The notes beneath the pieces were generated by a model. That model was not told the DNA's origin, ran no database searches, and was given only the letters and a program-made list of their open reading frames with translations. From Solwaraspora sp. WMMD1047 (GTDB taxonomy: Bacteria > Actinomycetota > Actinomycetes > Mycobacteriales > Micromonosporaceae), in NCBI RefSeq assembly GCF_029626155.1, contig NZ_JARUBL010000001.1, forward strand, positions 1,736,001 to 1,800,000: a stretch of 64,000 nt of DNA, written 5' to 3'. The first letter of the stretch is position 1. The number at the start of each line of letters is the position of its first letter. Shown here in pieces: positions 54,241 to 63,880 of the stretch. The position numbers and the translations under genes were made by a program.

Positions 54241-57200
54241 TCAGGCCGCGTCGTCGGCCACGTTCTCCTGTTCCCGGATGATCCGCCAGGCGGCGCTGCG
54301 GGCGCTGCGGTTGAGGGTGCTGCGGAAGTCGCGGTCGGGTCCGAAGTATTTGCGGCCGAGGTCGGCGATGGTGTCGATGTGGTCCATCATCTTCTCCTCG
54401 AAGACCGGCTCGAAGACGTGGCCGAAGTTCTCCTCGTCGTCGTTGGCGACGGCGGCGAGTCGGACCTTCGGGTCGGCGACCGTCTCGTTGAAGGGGGTGA
54501 CCACGTCCTCGTCGGTGAAGCTGGTCCCGAAGCGTTCGTTGAACCGGGCGATCAGCTCGGAGAGCAGCGACTTCTCTGGTTCCTTCGGCCCGCCGGAGCC
54601 GTCCCCGAAGCCCTTCATCTCGGCCGGTCCCTCGGGACTGAGGCTCACGTCGTGCTCGCCGGTCTTGGCCACCCGCAGGTGGCTGAGGTCGACCTCGCCG
54701 ATGTCGACGCCGCCGTCGCCGCGCCGGGGCAGCTTGTTGAGCAGGTGCCGGCCGTAGAGGTAGAGCCGTTCGAGTTCGATGTCGGTGTAGGGGACGATCT
54801 GGGCGAGGAAGCCGTACTTGCGGACGTAGTCGACCAGGTCCGACCGGAATCCCTCGGCGGTCTCCTGGTCCTCGGCGTCCTCGCTGTTCAGCAGCGTCGC
54901 GAAGCGCACCACGGCGGGGGCGAGGTGCCGGTACAGCTCGGCGTGCAGCCTCGCCCACGTGGCGGTGTTGCCGGCGGCCTGTTCCTCGGCCGCCAGGTAG
55001 GCGGCGACGAACTCCTGCATCTCCGCCTCGACGAGCAGGGCCGGGGACATCACCCGGCTCTGCGCGGTGTAGAGCAGGTTCGGGTCCGAGGGCAGCGTCT
55101 CGGCCTCCTCGAAGTACGGCCGGAACGCGTCCTTGATCTCCTCGGCGTCGTTGACGAAGTCCAGCACCGCCAGGTCGCCCTGGCTCTTGCGCTCGGCGGT
55201 GCGGTTGAGCCGGGATAGGGTCTGCACGGCGGCGATGCCGGCAAGCTTCTTGTTGACGTACATGGTGGTGAGCAACGGCTGGTCGAAACCGGTCTGGTAT
55301 TTCTCGGCGACCACCAGGATCCGGTACTCGCGCTGTCCGGCGGCGGTGCCGGCGCGGGCGTCCCGGTCGTCGGCCCGGGTGTACCCGAACGCCTTCGGCA
55401 GGGCGCCCTCGGACAACCCACCGTTCTCCTTCGGCTCGGTAGTCTCCTCGCCGTCGTAGGTCAGGGTTCCGGAGAACGCCACGAGCACGCCGGGGTCGGG
55501 GTAGCCGCGGTCGCCGAGGTACCGCTTGATCGCCCGGCACATCTGCACGGCGCTGTGCCGGGAGGCGGTGACCACCATCGCCTTGGCCCGGCCGCCGAGC
55601 CGCCCGGCGGTGTGCGCCCGGAAGTGTTCGACGATGATCTGCGCGTGCTGGGCCACGGTGGAGTCGTGGGTGAGCGCATAGCGGGCGAGTTCCTTGTTGG
55701 CCTTCGAGGAGTCGACCTCGCGCTCGTCCGGGTTGGCGTTGACCAGCTTCCAGTAGGTGTCGTAGGTGACGTAGTTCCGCAGCGGATCGAGGATGAAGCC
55801 TTCCTCGATGGCCTGCCGCATCGAGTAGGTGTGGAACGGGTGCCACTTGCCGTCGGTGCCGAGGGTGCCGAACAGTTCGAGGGTCTTGCTCTTCGGGGTG
55901 GCGGTGAAGGCGAAGTAGGAGAGGTCGGCGCTGCGCTGCCGCCGCCGGGCGCTGGCGGCCAGCTTCCTGTCGACGCGGTCGGGGCCGGCGGCGCTGGTGG
56001 CGCCGGCGTCGTCGGAGTCGGCGTCCAGGCCGAGGTCGCGCAGCACGCCCTTGACCGAGGCGGCGGCGTCGCCGGACTGCGACGAGTGCGCCTCATCGAC
56101 GATGACCGCGAACCGGCTGCCGCGGATCTCGGTGGGGCTGCGCCGCAGGTAGTCGACCAGGGCCGGGAAGGTGTGCAGGGTGACCGTGACGATCTTGCCG
56201 GTCTCCTGGGAGAGCGCCTTGGCGAGCTGCTCGGACTTGGCGCCCTGCTTCTCGTCGATCTTGACGACGAGTCCGGCGGTCTGCTCGAAGCTGCCGACGG
56301 TGTCGCGGAGCTGGGCGTCCAGGTTCCGCCGGTCGGTGATGATGACAATCTTGTCGAAGACCGGGCTGCCGGCCCGCAGCCCGGCGGCCCGCGCGTCCGG
56401 GTCGAGGGCGGCCGGGTCGGTCGGGGTGTGCAGCGACGAGAGCCGGTGCGCCAGCCAGGCGATGGTGTTCGACTTGCCGGAGCCGGCCGAGGCCATCACC
56501 AGGTAGTTCTGCCCGGCGCCGTGCCTGGCGGCGTGCGCGGTCAGCTCCCGCACCGCGTGCCACTGGTGGTACCGGGGAAAAATCAAGACCTTTCGGGTAC
56601 GCCCGTCAGCGCCCTTCTCCTGGTGCAGGTGGACGAAGCGTTCCAGCAGGTCGAGCCAGGTGTCCCGGGCCCAGATCTGCTCCCACAGGTAGGAGGTCGC
56701 GTACCTGCCGTACCCGGTGGGGGCCGGGTTGCCCCGGCCGCCGGGCCTCCCCGGACCCTCGCTACCGGTGTTGAAGGGCAGGAACCGGGTCTTCGCACCG
56801 CGGAGCTGGGTGGTGACGAAGACCAGGTCCGGGTCAACGGCGAAATGCGCCACGGTACGCCGGGAGAAGATCAGCTCGGTCGGGTCGCGTTCGGTGCGGT
56901 ACTGCTCCTTGGCGTGTTCGACGCCGGAGCCGGTGAGCGGGTTCTTCAGCTCGGCGGTGGCGACCGGGATGCCGTTGAGGAAGAGGGTCAGGTCGAGCCG
57001 GTTGCCGTGGTCGGCCTGCTTGGTCGCGTACGCCAGCTCCCGGACCACGGTGAGCCGGTTGCGGCGGTAGTCGGCCAGGATCGACTCGGACTCCACGAAG
57101 GACGGCCGGAAGTAGGCCAACCGGATCCGTACCCCGTGGTCCTTGACCCCCTTGCGGAGCACGTCGAGCAGCCCGTCGGCGGCGATCGCCTGGTCGAGCC

Positions 57201-57420
57201 GCTTGGCGAAGCCCCGCTGCGCCTCGTCCCGGTCCCCGCCGTAGTAGGTGACCAGGTCCTCCCACTCCTCCGGCTGGGTGGCGCCGATGAAGGTGAAGAG
57301 CTGGCGGGTGTCGAGCCCGAGTTCGGGCCGGTAGTCGGTCCGCTCGCCCTCGGCCCAGCCGGCGGCGAGCAGGGCGGCGACGATCGCGTCGCCGAATACC
57401 CGTTCGTGGTGGATCGCCAT
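54241..57420 (-). CDS. hsdR: Type I restriction endonuclease subunit R (orphan)
   Basis: A 1059-residue HsdR. The PD-(D/E)xK nuclease core is readable: Asp143 (RLDLTLF) and Glu157-x-Lys159 (AELKN). The motor has Walker A SAGSGKSN (311-318), DEAH (442-445) and a late SRLNR-type helicase motif VI. The C-terminal helical part would dock on HsdM2S. No hsdM or hsdS lies on either side. It sits between the DUF3883 helicase gene (47 bp upstream) and the kinase gene. Intact catalytic residues argue against decay. It may use a distant methylase or may have been taken up into another defence system. Confidence 0.92.
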   Translation of the reverse strand: MAIHHERVFGDAIVAALLAAGWAEGERTDYRPELGLDTRQLFTFIGATQPEEWEDLVTYYGGDRDEAQRGFAKRLDQAIAADGLLDVLRKGVKDHGVRIRLAYFRPSFVESESILADYRRNRLTVVRELAYATKQADHGNRLDLTLFLNGIPVATAELKNPLTGSGVEHAKEQYRTERDPTELIFSRRTVAHFAVDPDLVFVTTQLRGAKTRFLPFNTGSEGPGRPGGRGNPAPTGYGRYATSYLWEQIWARDTWLDLLERFVHLHQEKGADGRTRKVLIFPRYHQWHAVRELTAHAARHGAGQNYLVMASAGSGKSNTIAWLAHRLSSLHTPTDPAALDPDARAAGLRAGSPVFDKIVIITDRRNLDAQLRDTVGSFEQTAGLVVKIDEKQGAKSEQLAKALSQETGKIVTVTLHTFPALVDYLRRSPTEIRGSRFAVIVDEAHSSQSGDAAASVKGVLRDLGLDADSDDAGATSAAGPDRVDRKLAASARRRQRSADLSYFAFTATPKSKTLELFGTLGTDGKWHPFHTYSMRQAIEEGFILDPLRNYVTYDTYWKLVNANPDEREVDSSKANKELARYALTHDSTVAQHAQIIVEHFRAHTAGRLGGRAKAMVVTASRHSAVQMCRAIKRYLGDRGYPDPGVLVAFSGTLTYDGEETTEPKENGGLSEGALPKAFGYTRADDRDARAGTAAGQREYRILVVAEKYQTGFDQPLLTTMYVNKKLAGIAAVQTLSRLNRTAERKSQGDLAVLDFVNDAEEIKDAFRPYFEEAETLPSDPNLLYTAQSRVMSPALLVEAEMQEFVAAYLAAEEQAAGNTATWARLHAELYRHLAPAVVRFATLLNSEDAEDQETAEGFRSDLVDYVRKYGFLAQIVPYTDIELERLYLYGRHLLNKLPRRGDGGVDIGEVDLSHLRVAKTGEHDVSLSPEGPAEMKGFGDGSGGPKEPEKSLLSELIARFNERFGTSFTDEDVVTPFNETVADPKVRLAAVANDDEENFGHVFEPVFEEKMMDHIDTIADLGRKYFGPDRDFRSTLNRSARSAAWRIIREQENVADDAA

Positions 57421-57467
57421 GTCGCCTCCCGGGTGGCGGGCCTGACCGCTGAGCGTATCTCTCCCGA

Positions 57468-60400
57468 TCAGAACGGCGCCCTACCCGCAGCCCAGGTCTT
57501 CGGCCAGTTGGCGCGGATGCCGGTCGCGGCCAGGTCCCCGAAGTCGATGCCGACGAACGGGTCGGCGACGTACCGGACCTGGTCGTACTCGGGGCCGGAC
57601 CGGCTGACGGTGACCAGGGCGAGGCGGTAGTCCGGTACGGCGTTGCGGCCGGTGACGACCTCGTTGTGGGTGACGAAGAAGTCGTCCGCTCCCTCGACGT
57701 GGGCCTTGACCTCGATCCGGATCGAGGGGCCGCCGTCGCCGGGCAGGGAGAGAATGTCGTAGCCGGGGTTGTTGAACGCCTGCTCCTGCGGTTGCCGGCC
57801 GAGTGCGCGCTCGGCGGCGAGCACCTTGTCGATGCCGCGCCGCTCGACGGCTTTTGTCTCCCGGGCGCGGATGGGAGCGTCGGGCGGGATCTCGGAGTCG
57901 ACCATCGACAGGGGTAGCACGAGCGCGGCGGCCGTGATGCTCGGCGGCTTGGTCGCCAACTGAGCTTGCTGATCCAGCAGCGTCAGTCGGTTCGTCCGGC
58001 GTACCTGAAGATCCTGGGCCTTGCGTGACAGGCTGTCAGAGCTCTCTTTGGGCTTGATCCCGAGCCGCTCCTTCCCCCGGGCCAGGTCAGCCTCGTAGGC
58101 GAGCCGGTTCGACTCGTAGGTCAGGCGCTGGTCGACCCGCGCGCGGGTCCGTGCGATCTCGGCGAGCCGGCGGGGTGAGACCTCGGCGAGGTAGCTCTGG
58201 ACCTGGTGCTCGATGATCCACGTCCGGGCCCTGCCCTCGGCGTGGGCGAGCCAGGGCAGTTTCAGGGCCTGCGCCACGGCCGGGGTGCGCGGCGCGGCCA
58301 CGCAGTCGAGGTACGGCGCGGGTCCGGCGGGCCTCGCCCGACCGGTGGCATCGACGTAGGCGTAGCCGAACCGGCGGGAGAGCGACTCTCCGGTGCCGTC
58401 GACGATCTCCTCCCGGACGCCGACCAGCAGGCTGGGCTCGTCGATCTCCGGGGAGACCAGGACGGTGCCGCGTTCGAGGGCGTGCCGGAGCTGGGCATCG
58501 GTGATCTCGGCGACGGAGTTGTGGAGCGGATGCCCGGGGGCGATGAGATCCGCACGCGGCCCGCCGTCGACGTCGATCCGTTCGAGCTCGAAAGTGACCC
58601 GCTCATAGCGGGTGGCGACGGGACCATGTCTGGTGACGGCGCGGATGGCGGCGGGGACGTGGCTGATCTCGTAGCGTCCCCGTTCGCGCCTGGTGAGCCG
58701 GCCGCCGAGCCGTTGGAACGCGTTGCGGAAGGCCCACTCGATGTAGTGCGGTTGCAGCCTGCGGGCCCGGGCCTCCTCCATCTGCCCTCGGATTCCGGCC
58801 AGGTCGGCGTCCGACATCGCGTCGTGGGTCAGCGCCCGGTCCTCCAGGAGTTCCTTGAGGCCGTGGGCAACCTTCTCGTCGATGACCCGATGCATCTTCG
58901 CCCGCGTCTCGGGCCGGTCGCCGTAGCGGATGGCCTCGATCAGCAGGTCGCGCAGCGGCGCCTCGTCGAAGGCCGACCCCAGCACGTCGAAGACCTTCCC
59001 GCCGTACGCCTTGCGCTGCTCTTCGACCTTCTGCAGCAGCCGGGTGAAGACCTCGCCCTCGCGGGTGTTGGTGGCCACCAGGTTCCACAGGCGGCACACC
59101 TCGGTCTGCCCGATCCGGTGGACGCGGCCGAACCGCTGCTCGATGCGGTTGGGGTTCCACGGAAGGTCGTAGTTGACCACCAGATGGGCGGCCTGGAGGT
59201 TCAGGCCCTCGCCGGCCGCGTCGGTGGCCAGCAGGATCTGGCAGGCCGGGCTCTTGGTGAATTCCTCGGTGATGGCGCGGCGGTCGGCCCGCCCGACACC
59301 GCCGTGAATGGCCCGCACCACGTCGGACCTGCCGTAGAGCGCACAGATTTTGCGGTTGAGGTAGTCCAGGGTGTCCCGGTGCTCGGTGAAGATGATCAGC
59401 TTGCGAGGCTTGACTGCGGCGGGATGGATGAGGTCCTCCCTGCTGAGGATCATGCGCAGTTCCACCCACTTGCGGTCGGTGTCGAGTTCGCGGACCTCGT
59501 GCGCCACCTGGACGAGTTCGGCCAGGTCGGCCAGTTCGGCGTCGAGTTCCTTGATGGTGCGGGCGGCGGTGGCCGCGTCGAGCAGTTCGGTCTCGATCTG
59601 CTCGACCTCCGCCGCGCTGCGTTCGTCGCCGTCCCAGTCGCTCGGATCGATCGGGGCCGGCTGGTCGCCGACCCCGTGGCCGTTGATCAGGTCGTCCCGG
59701 TGCCGCTGGAGCCGTCGGGTGCGGCGGACCAGGGACTGGTGGATCGCCTCCGGGCTGGAGGCCAGCCGGCGCTGGAGCACGGTGAGCGCGAAGCCGACGG
59801 TGTTGCGGCGGTTGTCGTCCAGCCTGGCGGCCCGGTTCATTCCCTCGCGTACGTACGTGGTGACGCGCTCGTAGAGATCCTGCTCGTGCGTGGTCAACCG
59901 GTACGGCACGGTCTGCGCGATGCGTTCCGGGAAGAGCGGCTTTCCCTCGAAGGTGAGCAGATCCTCCTTGACCATGCGTCGCATCAACCCGCTGGTGTTC
60001 GGATCGTGCACGCCGGCCTTGAACTTGCCCTCGAAGCCATCGCGTTCGAGCAGGGTGAGGAAGAGCTGGAAATCCTCCTCCTTGCCCGCGTGCGGGGTGG
60101 CCGTCATGAGCAGCAGGTGGCGGGTACGGTCCCGCAGCCGCTCGCCGAGTTGGAAGCGCTTGGTCTTGTCGACCTTGCCGCCGGAGTAGTGCACGCCCAT
60201 CCGGTGGGCCTCGTCGACGACGACCAGGTCGAAGTGGGCGTCGGCGAGCTGGATGGTCAACATCGCGTTGCGGGACAGTTGGTCCATCCTGGCGATGAGC
60301 AGCGGGTACTGCTCGAACGCCGTCGACCCGAACGCGGCCTCCGCCATGCCGGTGGTGAGGATGTCGAAGCGCAGCCCGAACTTGAAGAACAGCTCGTCCT

Positions 60401-60896
60401 GCCACTGCTCCACCAGCCCGCCGGGGACCACGATCAGGCAGCGTTTCACGTCCTCGCGGAGCAGAAGCTCCTTGATGTACAGACCGGCCATGATGGTCTT
60501 GCCGGCGCCGGGGTCGTCGGCCAGCAGGAATCGCAGCGGGGTGCGGTCGAGCATTTCCCCGTAGACGGCCCGGATCTGGTGGGGCAGCGGGCGTACGTCG
60601 CTGGTGGCCACCGCGAGCATCGGGTCGAAGAGCCCGGCCAGGGCGATCCGCTGGGTCTCGGCGACGAGCCGGAACTCGTTGGCGTCGGCGTCGAACGGCC
60701 GGCTGCCCGCGTCGGAGCGGCTCAGCTTGGCCTCGTCCGTCCGGAAGAGCATGCGTTGGTCGAACGCTCCGGTGAGGGTCTTGTAGGTGAGCTCCACCGC
60801 GTCAGGGCCGTGCGGCTGCGCGGCGATGACCTGGATGGTCTCGCCCGGCAGCACCCCGGTCACCCTGATGCCGGCCACGAGATCCTCCAGCCGCAC
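57468..60896 (-). CDS. SNF2/DEAD-type helicase with C-terminal DUF3883
   Basis: A 1142-residue superfamily 2 helicase. Motif I is ADDPGAGKT, motif II VVDEAHRMG, and motif VI the QTEVCRLWNL region after RIEQRFGRVHRIGQ. The last 130 residues form a DUF3883 domain (YDILSLPGDGGPSIRIEVKA ... NEVVTG), a PD-ExK-like element often attached to defence helicases. GTG 60896 is chosen because GGGGG lies 6 bp upstream. It probably remodels or senses foreign DNA together with the HsdR encoded next. Similar helicases occur in DISARM-type loci, but the other genes of DISARM are not seen here. Confidence 0.85.
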   Translation of the reverse strand: MRLEDLVAGIRVTGVLPGETIQVIAAQPHGPDAVELTYKTLTGAFDQRMLFRTDEAKLSRSDAGSRPFDADANEFRLVAETQRIALAGLFDPMLAVATSDVRPLPHQIRAVYGEMLDRTPLRFLLADDPGAGKTIMAGLYIKELLLREDVKRCLIVVPGGLVEQWQDELFFKFGLRFDILTTGMAEAAFGSTAFEQYPLLIARMDQLSRNAMLTIQLADAHFDLVVVDEAHRMGVHYSGGKVDKTKRFQLGERLRDRTRHLLLMTATPHAGKEEDFQLFLTLLERDGFEGKFKAGVHDPNTSGLMRRMVKEDLLTFEGKPLFPERIAQTVPYRLTTHEQDLYERVTTYVREGMNRAARLDDNRRNTVGFALTVLQRRLASSPEAIHQSLVRRTRRLQRHRDDLINGHGVGDQPAPIDPSDWDGDERSAAEVEQIETELLDAATAARTIKELDAELADLAELVQVAHEVRELDTDRKWVELRMILSREDLIHPAAVKPRKLIIFTEHRDTLDYLNRKICALYGRSDVVRAIHGGVGRADRRAITEEFTKSPACQILLATDAAGEGLNLQAAHLVVNYDLPWNPNRIEQRFGRVHRIGQTEVCRLWNLVATNTREGEVFTRLLQKVEEQRKAYGGKVFDVLGSAFDEAPLRDLLIEAIRYGDRPETRAKMHRVIDEKVAHGLKELLEDRALTHDAMSDADLAGIRGQMEEARARRLQPHYIEWAFRNAFQRLGGRLTRRERGRYEISHVPAAIRAVTRHGPVATRYERVTFELERIDVDGGPRADLIAPGHPLHNSVAEITDAQLRHALERGTVLVSPEIDEPSLLVGVREEIVDGTGESLSRRFGYAYVDATGRARPAGPAPYLDCVAAPRTPAVAQALKLPWLAHAEGRARTWIIEHQVQSYLAEVSPRRLAEIARTRARVDQRLTYESNRLAYEADLARGKERLGIKPKESSDSLSRKAQDLQVRRTNRLTLLDQQAQLATKPPSITAAALVLPLSMVDSEIPPDAPIRARETKAVERRGIDKVLAAERALGRQPQEQAFNNPGYDILSLPGDGGPSIRIEVKAHVEGADDFFVTHNEVVTGRNAVPDYRLALVTVSRSGPEYDQVRYVADPFVGIDFGDLAATGIRANWPKTWAAGRAPF

Positions 60897-61100
60897 GAGG
60901 CACCCCCAAGAGATCGACAGTCCGCGGAGCGCGCGAACGGGGACCGACACTACTGACGCCGGCGACCGCCGGACAGGTCGCTCCAGGCGCGGTCACGGGT
61001 TGCCTGGTGCCAATGTCAGAAGGACCCTCCTCAAGGGCCTCTGCTGCCGACCTCGGTGCATTACCATCCGCTCCGCGGGCCCTCGACCTCAGTGGTGATC

Positions 61101-63764
61101 ATGAACAGGACAGAGCGGGATCAGATCCGTCGCATCGTGACGGACTTCAACGAGTGGGGTCAACTCGCCGCCGAGGTTCGGGACTGGCACCGCAGCGTCC
61201 GGGAAACGGCCAAGGCTGACGAACAGGCGCTGCGCGCACGCGGCGTCGTGATCAGCCGGGCCGGTCAGCCCGCCTGGTGGACGCTCCCGCTCGGGCCTGC
61301 CGACACCGCTGTGGTCGGACACCTGTGGGAGCGGGCCACGCTTCCCACGCCGGACGCCGACGACCGCATCCTGTTGAAGCTGACGACCGAGGACGCCCCA
61401 CGCGCCATCGAGAGCGCCGAGCCGATGCTCGGTCTGCGGCGCTTCTTCACCGGATCGGAGAAGCGGGAACTGGCGATCCGGGCGGGCGAGTTCCTGCGGC
61501 GTCAGCACGCCTCGGTCCTGGCCAACAACGGACCCCAGCGGCTGGACCGGCTCAGCCGACCCACCGCCGCGATCGACAAGCATCGGCTCGGGATGGAGGC
61601 CCTGCTCGATCCGACGTTGGGGTTCGGCCTCCTCGCCGCCCGGCATGCGCCGGCGCCGGAGCTGCTGGACCGGTCCGTCCTCGCCGGCCTGCCCGAGGCG
61701 CTGGACACCATCGCCAAGGTGGTTTCCAGTGAGGCCGGGTACCGTTCGGCGGCACAGGCCGCGGGCGAGAAGATCAGGCACGCCGAGGTCGGACGGGTCC
61801 TGCGGGAGATGCCCGTCGACCGGCTCCGGGAGGCCACCCGCGACCGTCTCCGACTGGGAGCGCTGGCCGAGGCGGGGATCGACACCGTCCAGGCGGTACT
61901 GGACAACGGGCGTTACCTGCAGGGACTGCCGGGTGTCGGGGAGACCTCCGCCCGGCGCATGCGCGGCGCAGCCGAAACCCTGCGCAGGACGACGTACGAC
62001 GAGATGCCCGTCCGCATCGACATCAAGAACCGCAGTCCGGAGACCACCGAGCTGTTGCGCTGCCTCGCCGAGTGGGACGCCTGCCGGCAGACCCGGGGCG
62101 CGGCCGCCGACCTGGAGCGCGCCGCCGAACTCGGGCCGCTGCGGGCGGCCCTCGGCCGGGGCGCCAGCCATCTGCTTGTCATCCCGGCCCGGCAGATCCC
62201 TGCCGCCGGGCTGCGCGAGAGCATCCAGATCGTCAAGCGGCGGGCCGAACTGCTCGGCATGTCCTCGGCGCCGGGCCGCCGCCGGTCGGACGCGAAGCTG
62301 GACCCCTGGGAGGACTTCCTCGCCCGACCCGCCGACTACTTCGCGATGCTCTCCGAGCTGGGCTTCGTCACCGAGGACGAGAAGGCGGCGCACGGAGATC
62401 TCCCCGAGGAGATCATCGAGGCGGTACGCGACCAGGCGCTCAGCGGTGAGCATCTGACCGCGTCGCTGCGCGGCTACCAGAGCTTCGCGGCCCGCTTCGC
62501 GCTGGTCCAGCACAAGGTCGTCATCGGCGACGAGATGGGGCTCGGGAAGACCGTCGAGGCGCTCGCCGTCCTGGCCCACCTACGCAGCCGCGGCGCGAAC
62601 CACTTCCTCGTGGTGTGCCCGGCCGCCGTGGTGACGAACTGGATGCGGGAGGTGACCGGCAAGTCGAAGCTGCGGCCGTACCGGCTGCACGGCCCGGACC
62701 GCGCCCACGCGGCCCGGGTGTGGGCACGCGACGGCGGCGTCGCGGTCACCACGTACGAGAGCCTGGGCTGGTGGCAGACGGCCATGCTGACCCCTCCGGA
62801 GCTGGCGTGCGTCGTGGTGGACGAGGCCCACTACATCAAGAATCCGCAGGCCAAGCGGACGATCCGGACCAGGGAGCTGATCACCCGCGCGGACCGGGCG
62901 ATCCTGCTCACCGGCACCCCGCTGGAGAACCGGGTCGACGAGTTCCGCAACCTCGCCTCCTACGTACGCCCGGACCTGGTCGTCAGCGCCAGCGACCTGT
63001 CGCCGCGGACCTTCCGGTGGCAGATCGCGCCGGCCTACCTGCGCCGCAATCAGGAGGACGTGCTCACCGAACTCCCGGAGCTGATCGAGGTCGAGGAGTG
63101 GCTGCCGCTCTCGGATCCCGATGCGGACCGCTACCGGGTCGCGGTCCAGAACGGGAACATCATGCAGATGCGCCAGGCCGCGATGCTGGCGGGTGCTCAG
63201 TCGACGAAGCTGCAGAGGTTGATCGAGATAGTCAGCGAGGCGGAGGAGAACGAACGGCGGGTCATCGTCTTCTCCAACTTCCGGGAGGTGCTGGACCTTG
63301 TCGCCCGGTCCCTGCCGGGGCCGGTCTTCGGGCCGCTGAACGGTTCGGTCTCCCCGGCGCAGCGTCAGGAGATGGTCGACCGATTCTCGGCGGCGAGGAA
63401 GGGCGCCGTGCTGGTCGCCCAGATCGTGGCCGGCGGTGTCGGGTTGAACATCCAATCCGCGTCGGTCGTGGTGATCTGCGAGCCGCAGCTCAAGCCGACC
63501 ACCGAGGCGCAGGCCGTCGCCCGCGCCCACCGGATGGGGCAGGTGCAGTCGGTGCAGGTCCACCGGCTGCTCTCCGAGGACAGTGTCGACCAGCGGATCA
63601 CCGAGCTGCTGGCCGGCAAGAAGCGGATCTTCGACGACTTCGCCCGGGTCAGCGACATGGCCGCCGCCACGCCCGACGCGGTCGACCTCTCCGAGGCCGA
63701 CCTTGTGCGCCAGGTCATTGCCGCTGAACGGCAACGCTTGTCGGGGAGCCCCACCGACTCGTGA
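61101..63764 (+). CDS. SNF2-family helicase with helix-hairpin-helix motif
   Basis: An 887-residue protein. The N-terminal 260 residues are of unknown type; a helix-hairpin-helix (LQGLPGVGETSARRM, about 275) suggests DNA binding. The SNF2 motor fills the C-terminal half: DEMGLGKT, VVDEAHYIKN, LTGTPLENRVDE and the late RAHRMGQ. ATG 61101 starts where protein-like sequence begins. It is divergent from the DUF3883 helicase with about 200 bp between, so the two may share regulation. Confidence 0.9.
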   Translation: MNRTERDQIRRIVTDFNEWGQLAAEVRDWHRSVRETAKADEQALRARGVVISRAGQPAWWTLPLGPADTAVVGHLWERATLPTPDADDRILLKLTTEDAPRAIESAEPMLGLRRFFTGSEKRELAIRAGEFLRRQHASVLANNGPQRLDRLSRPTAAIDKHRLGMEALLDPTLGFGLLAARHAPAPELLDRSVLAGLPEALDTIAKVVSSEAGYRSAAQAAGEKIRHAEVGRVLREMPVDRLREATRDRLRLGALAEAGIDTVQAVLDNGRYLQGLPGVGETSARRMRGAAETLRRTTYDEMPVRIDIKNRSPETTELLRCLAEWDACRQTRGAAADLERAAELGPLRAALGRGASHLLVIPARQIPAAGLRESIQIVKRRAELLGMSSAPGRRRSDAKLDPWEDFLARPADYFAMLSELGFVTEDEKAAHGDLPEEIIEAVRDQALSGEHLTASLRGYQSFAARFALVQHKVVIGDEMGLGKTVEALAVLAHLRSRGANHFLVVCPAAVVTNWMREVTGKSKLRPYRLHGPDRAHAARVWARDGGVAVTTYESLGWWQTAMLTPPELACVVVDEAHYIKNPQAKRTIRTRELITRADRAILLTGTPLENRVDEFRNLASYVRPDLVVSASDLSPRTFRWQIAPAYLRRNQEDVLTELPELIEVEEWLPLSDPDADRYRVAVQNGNIMQMRQAAMLAGAQSTKLQRLIEIVSEAEENERRVIVFSNFREVLDLVARSLPGPVFGPLNGSVSPAQRQEMVDRFSAARKGAVLVAQIVAGGVGLNIQSASVVVICEPQLKPTTEAQAVARAHRMGQVQSVQVHRLLSEDSVDQRITELLAGKKRIFDDFARVSDMAAATPDAVDLSEADLVRQVIAAERQRLSGSPTDS

Positions 63765-63880
63765 TCGTGCCGCCCCGTCACGGACCATCACTTGTACGAT
63801 GGCGCCGTCGATCGCGTCGCACGCGTTGTGGCGTATGGCAGTCTGCGGGGGAGGGCTGCGTGGGACCGGAAGGCCACGAG

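Noticed and set aside
58206-60956. 916-residue plus-strand frame opposite the DUF3883 helicase
   Set aside because: Antisense shadow; all helicase motifs are on the minus strand.
57468-63764. A DISARM system
   Set aside because: Helicases are present, but the DUF1998 protein, the PLD protein and the DNA methylase of DISARM are not in the window.
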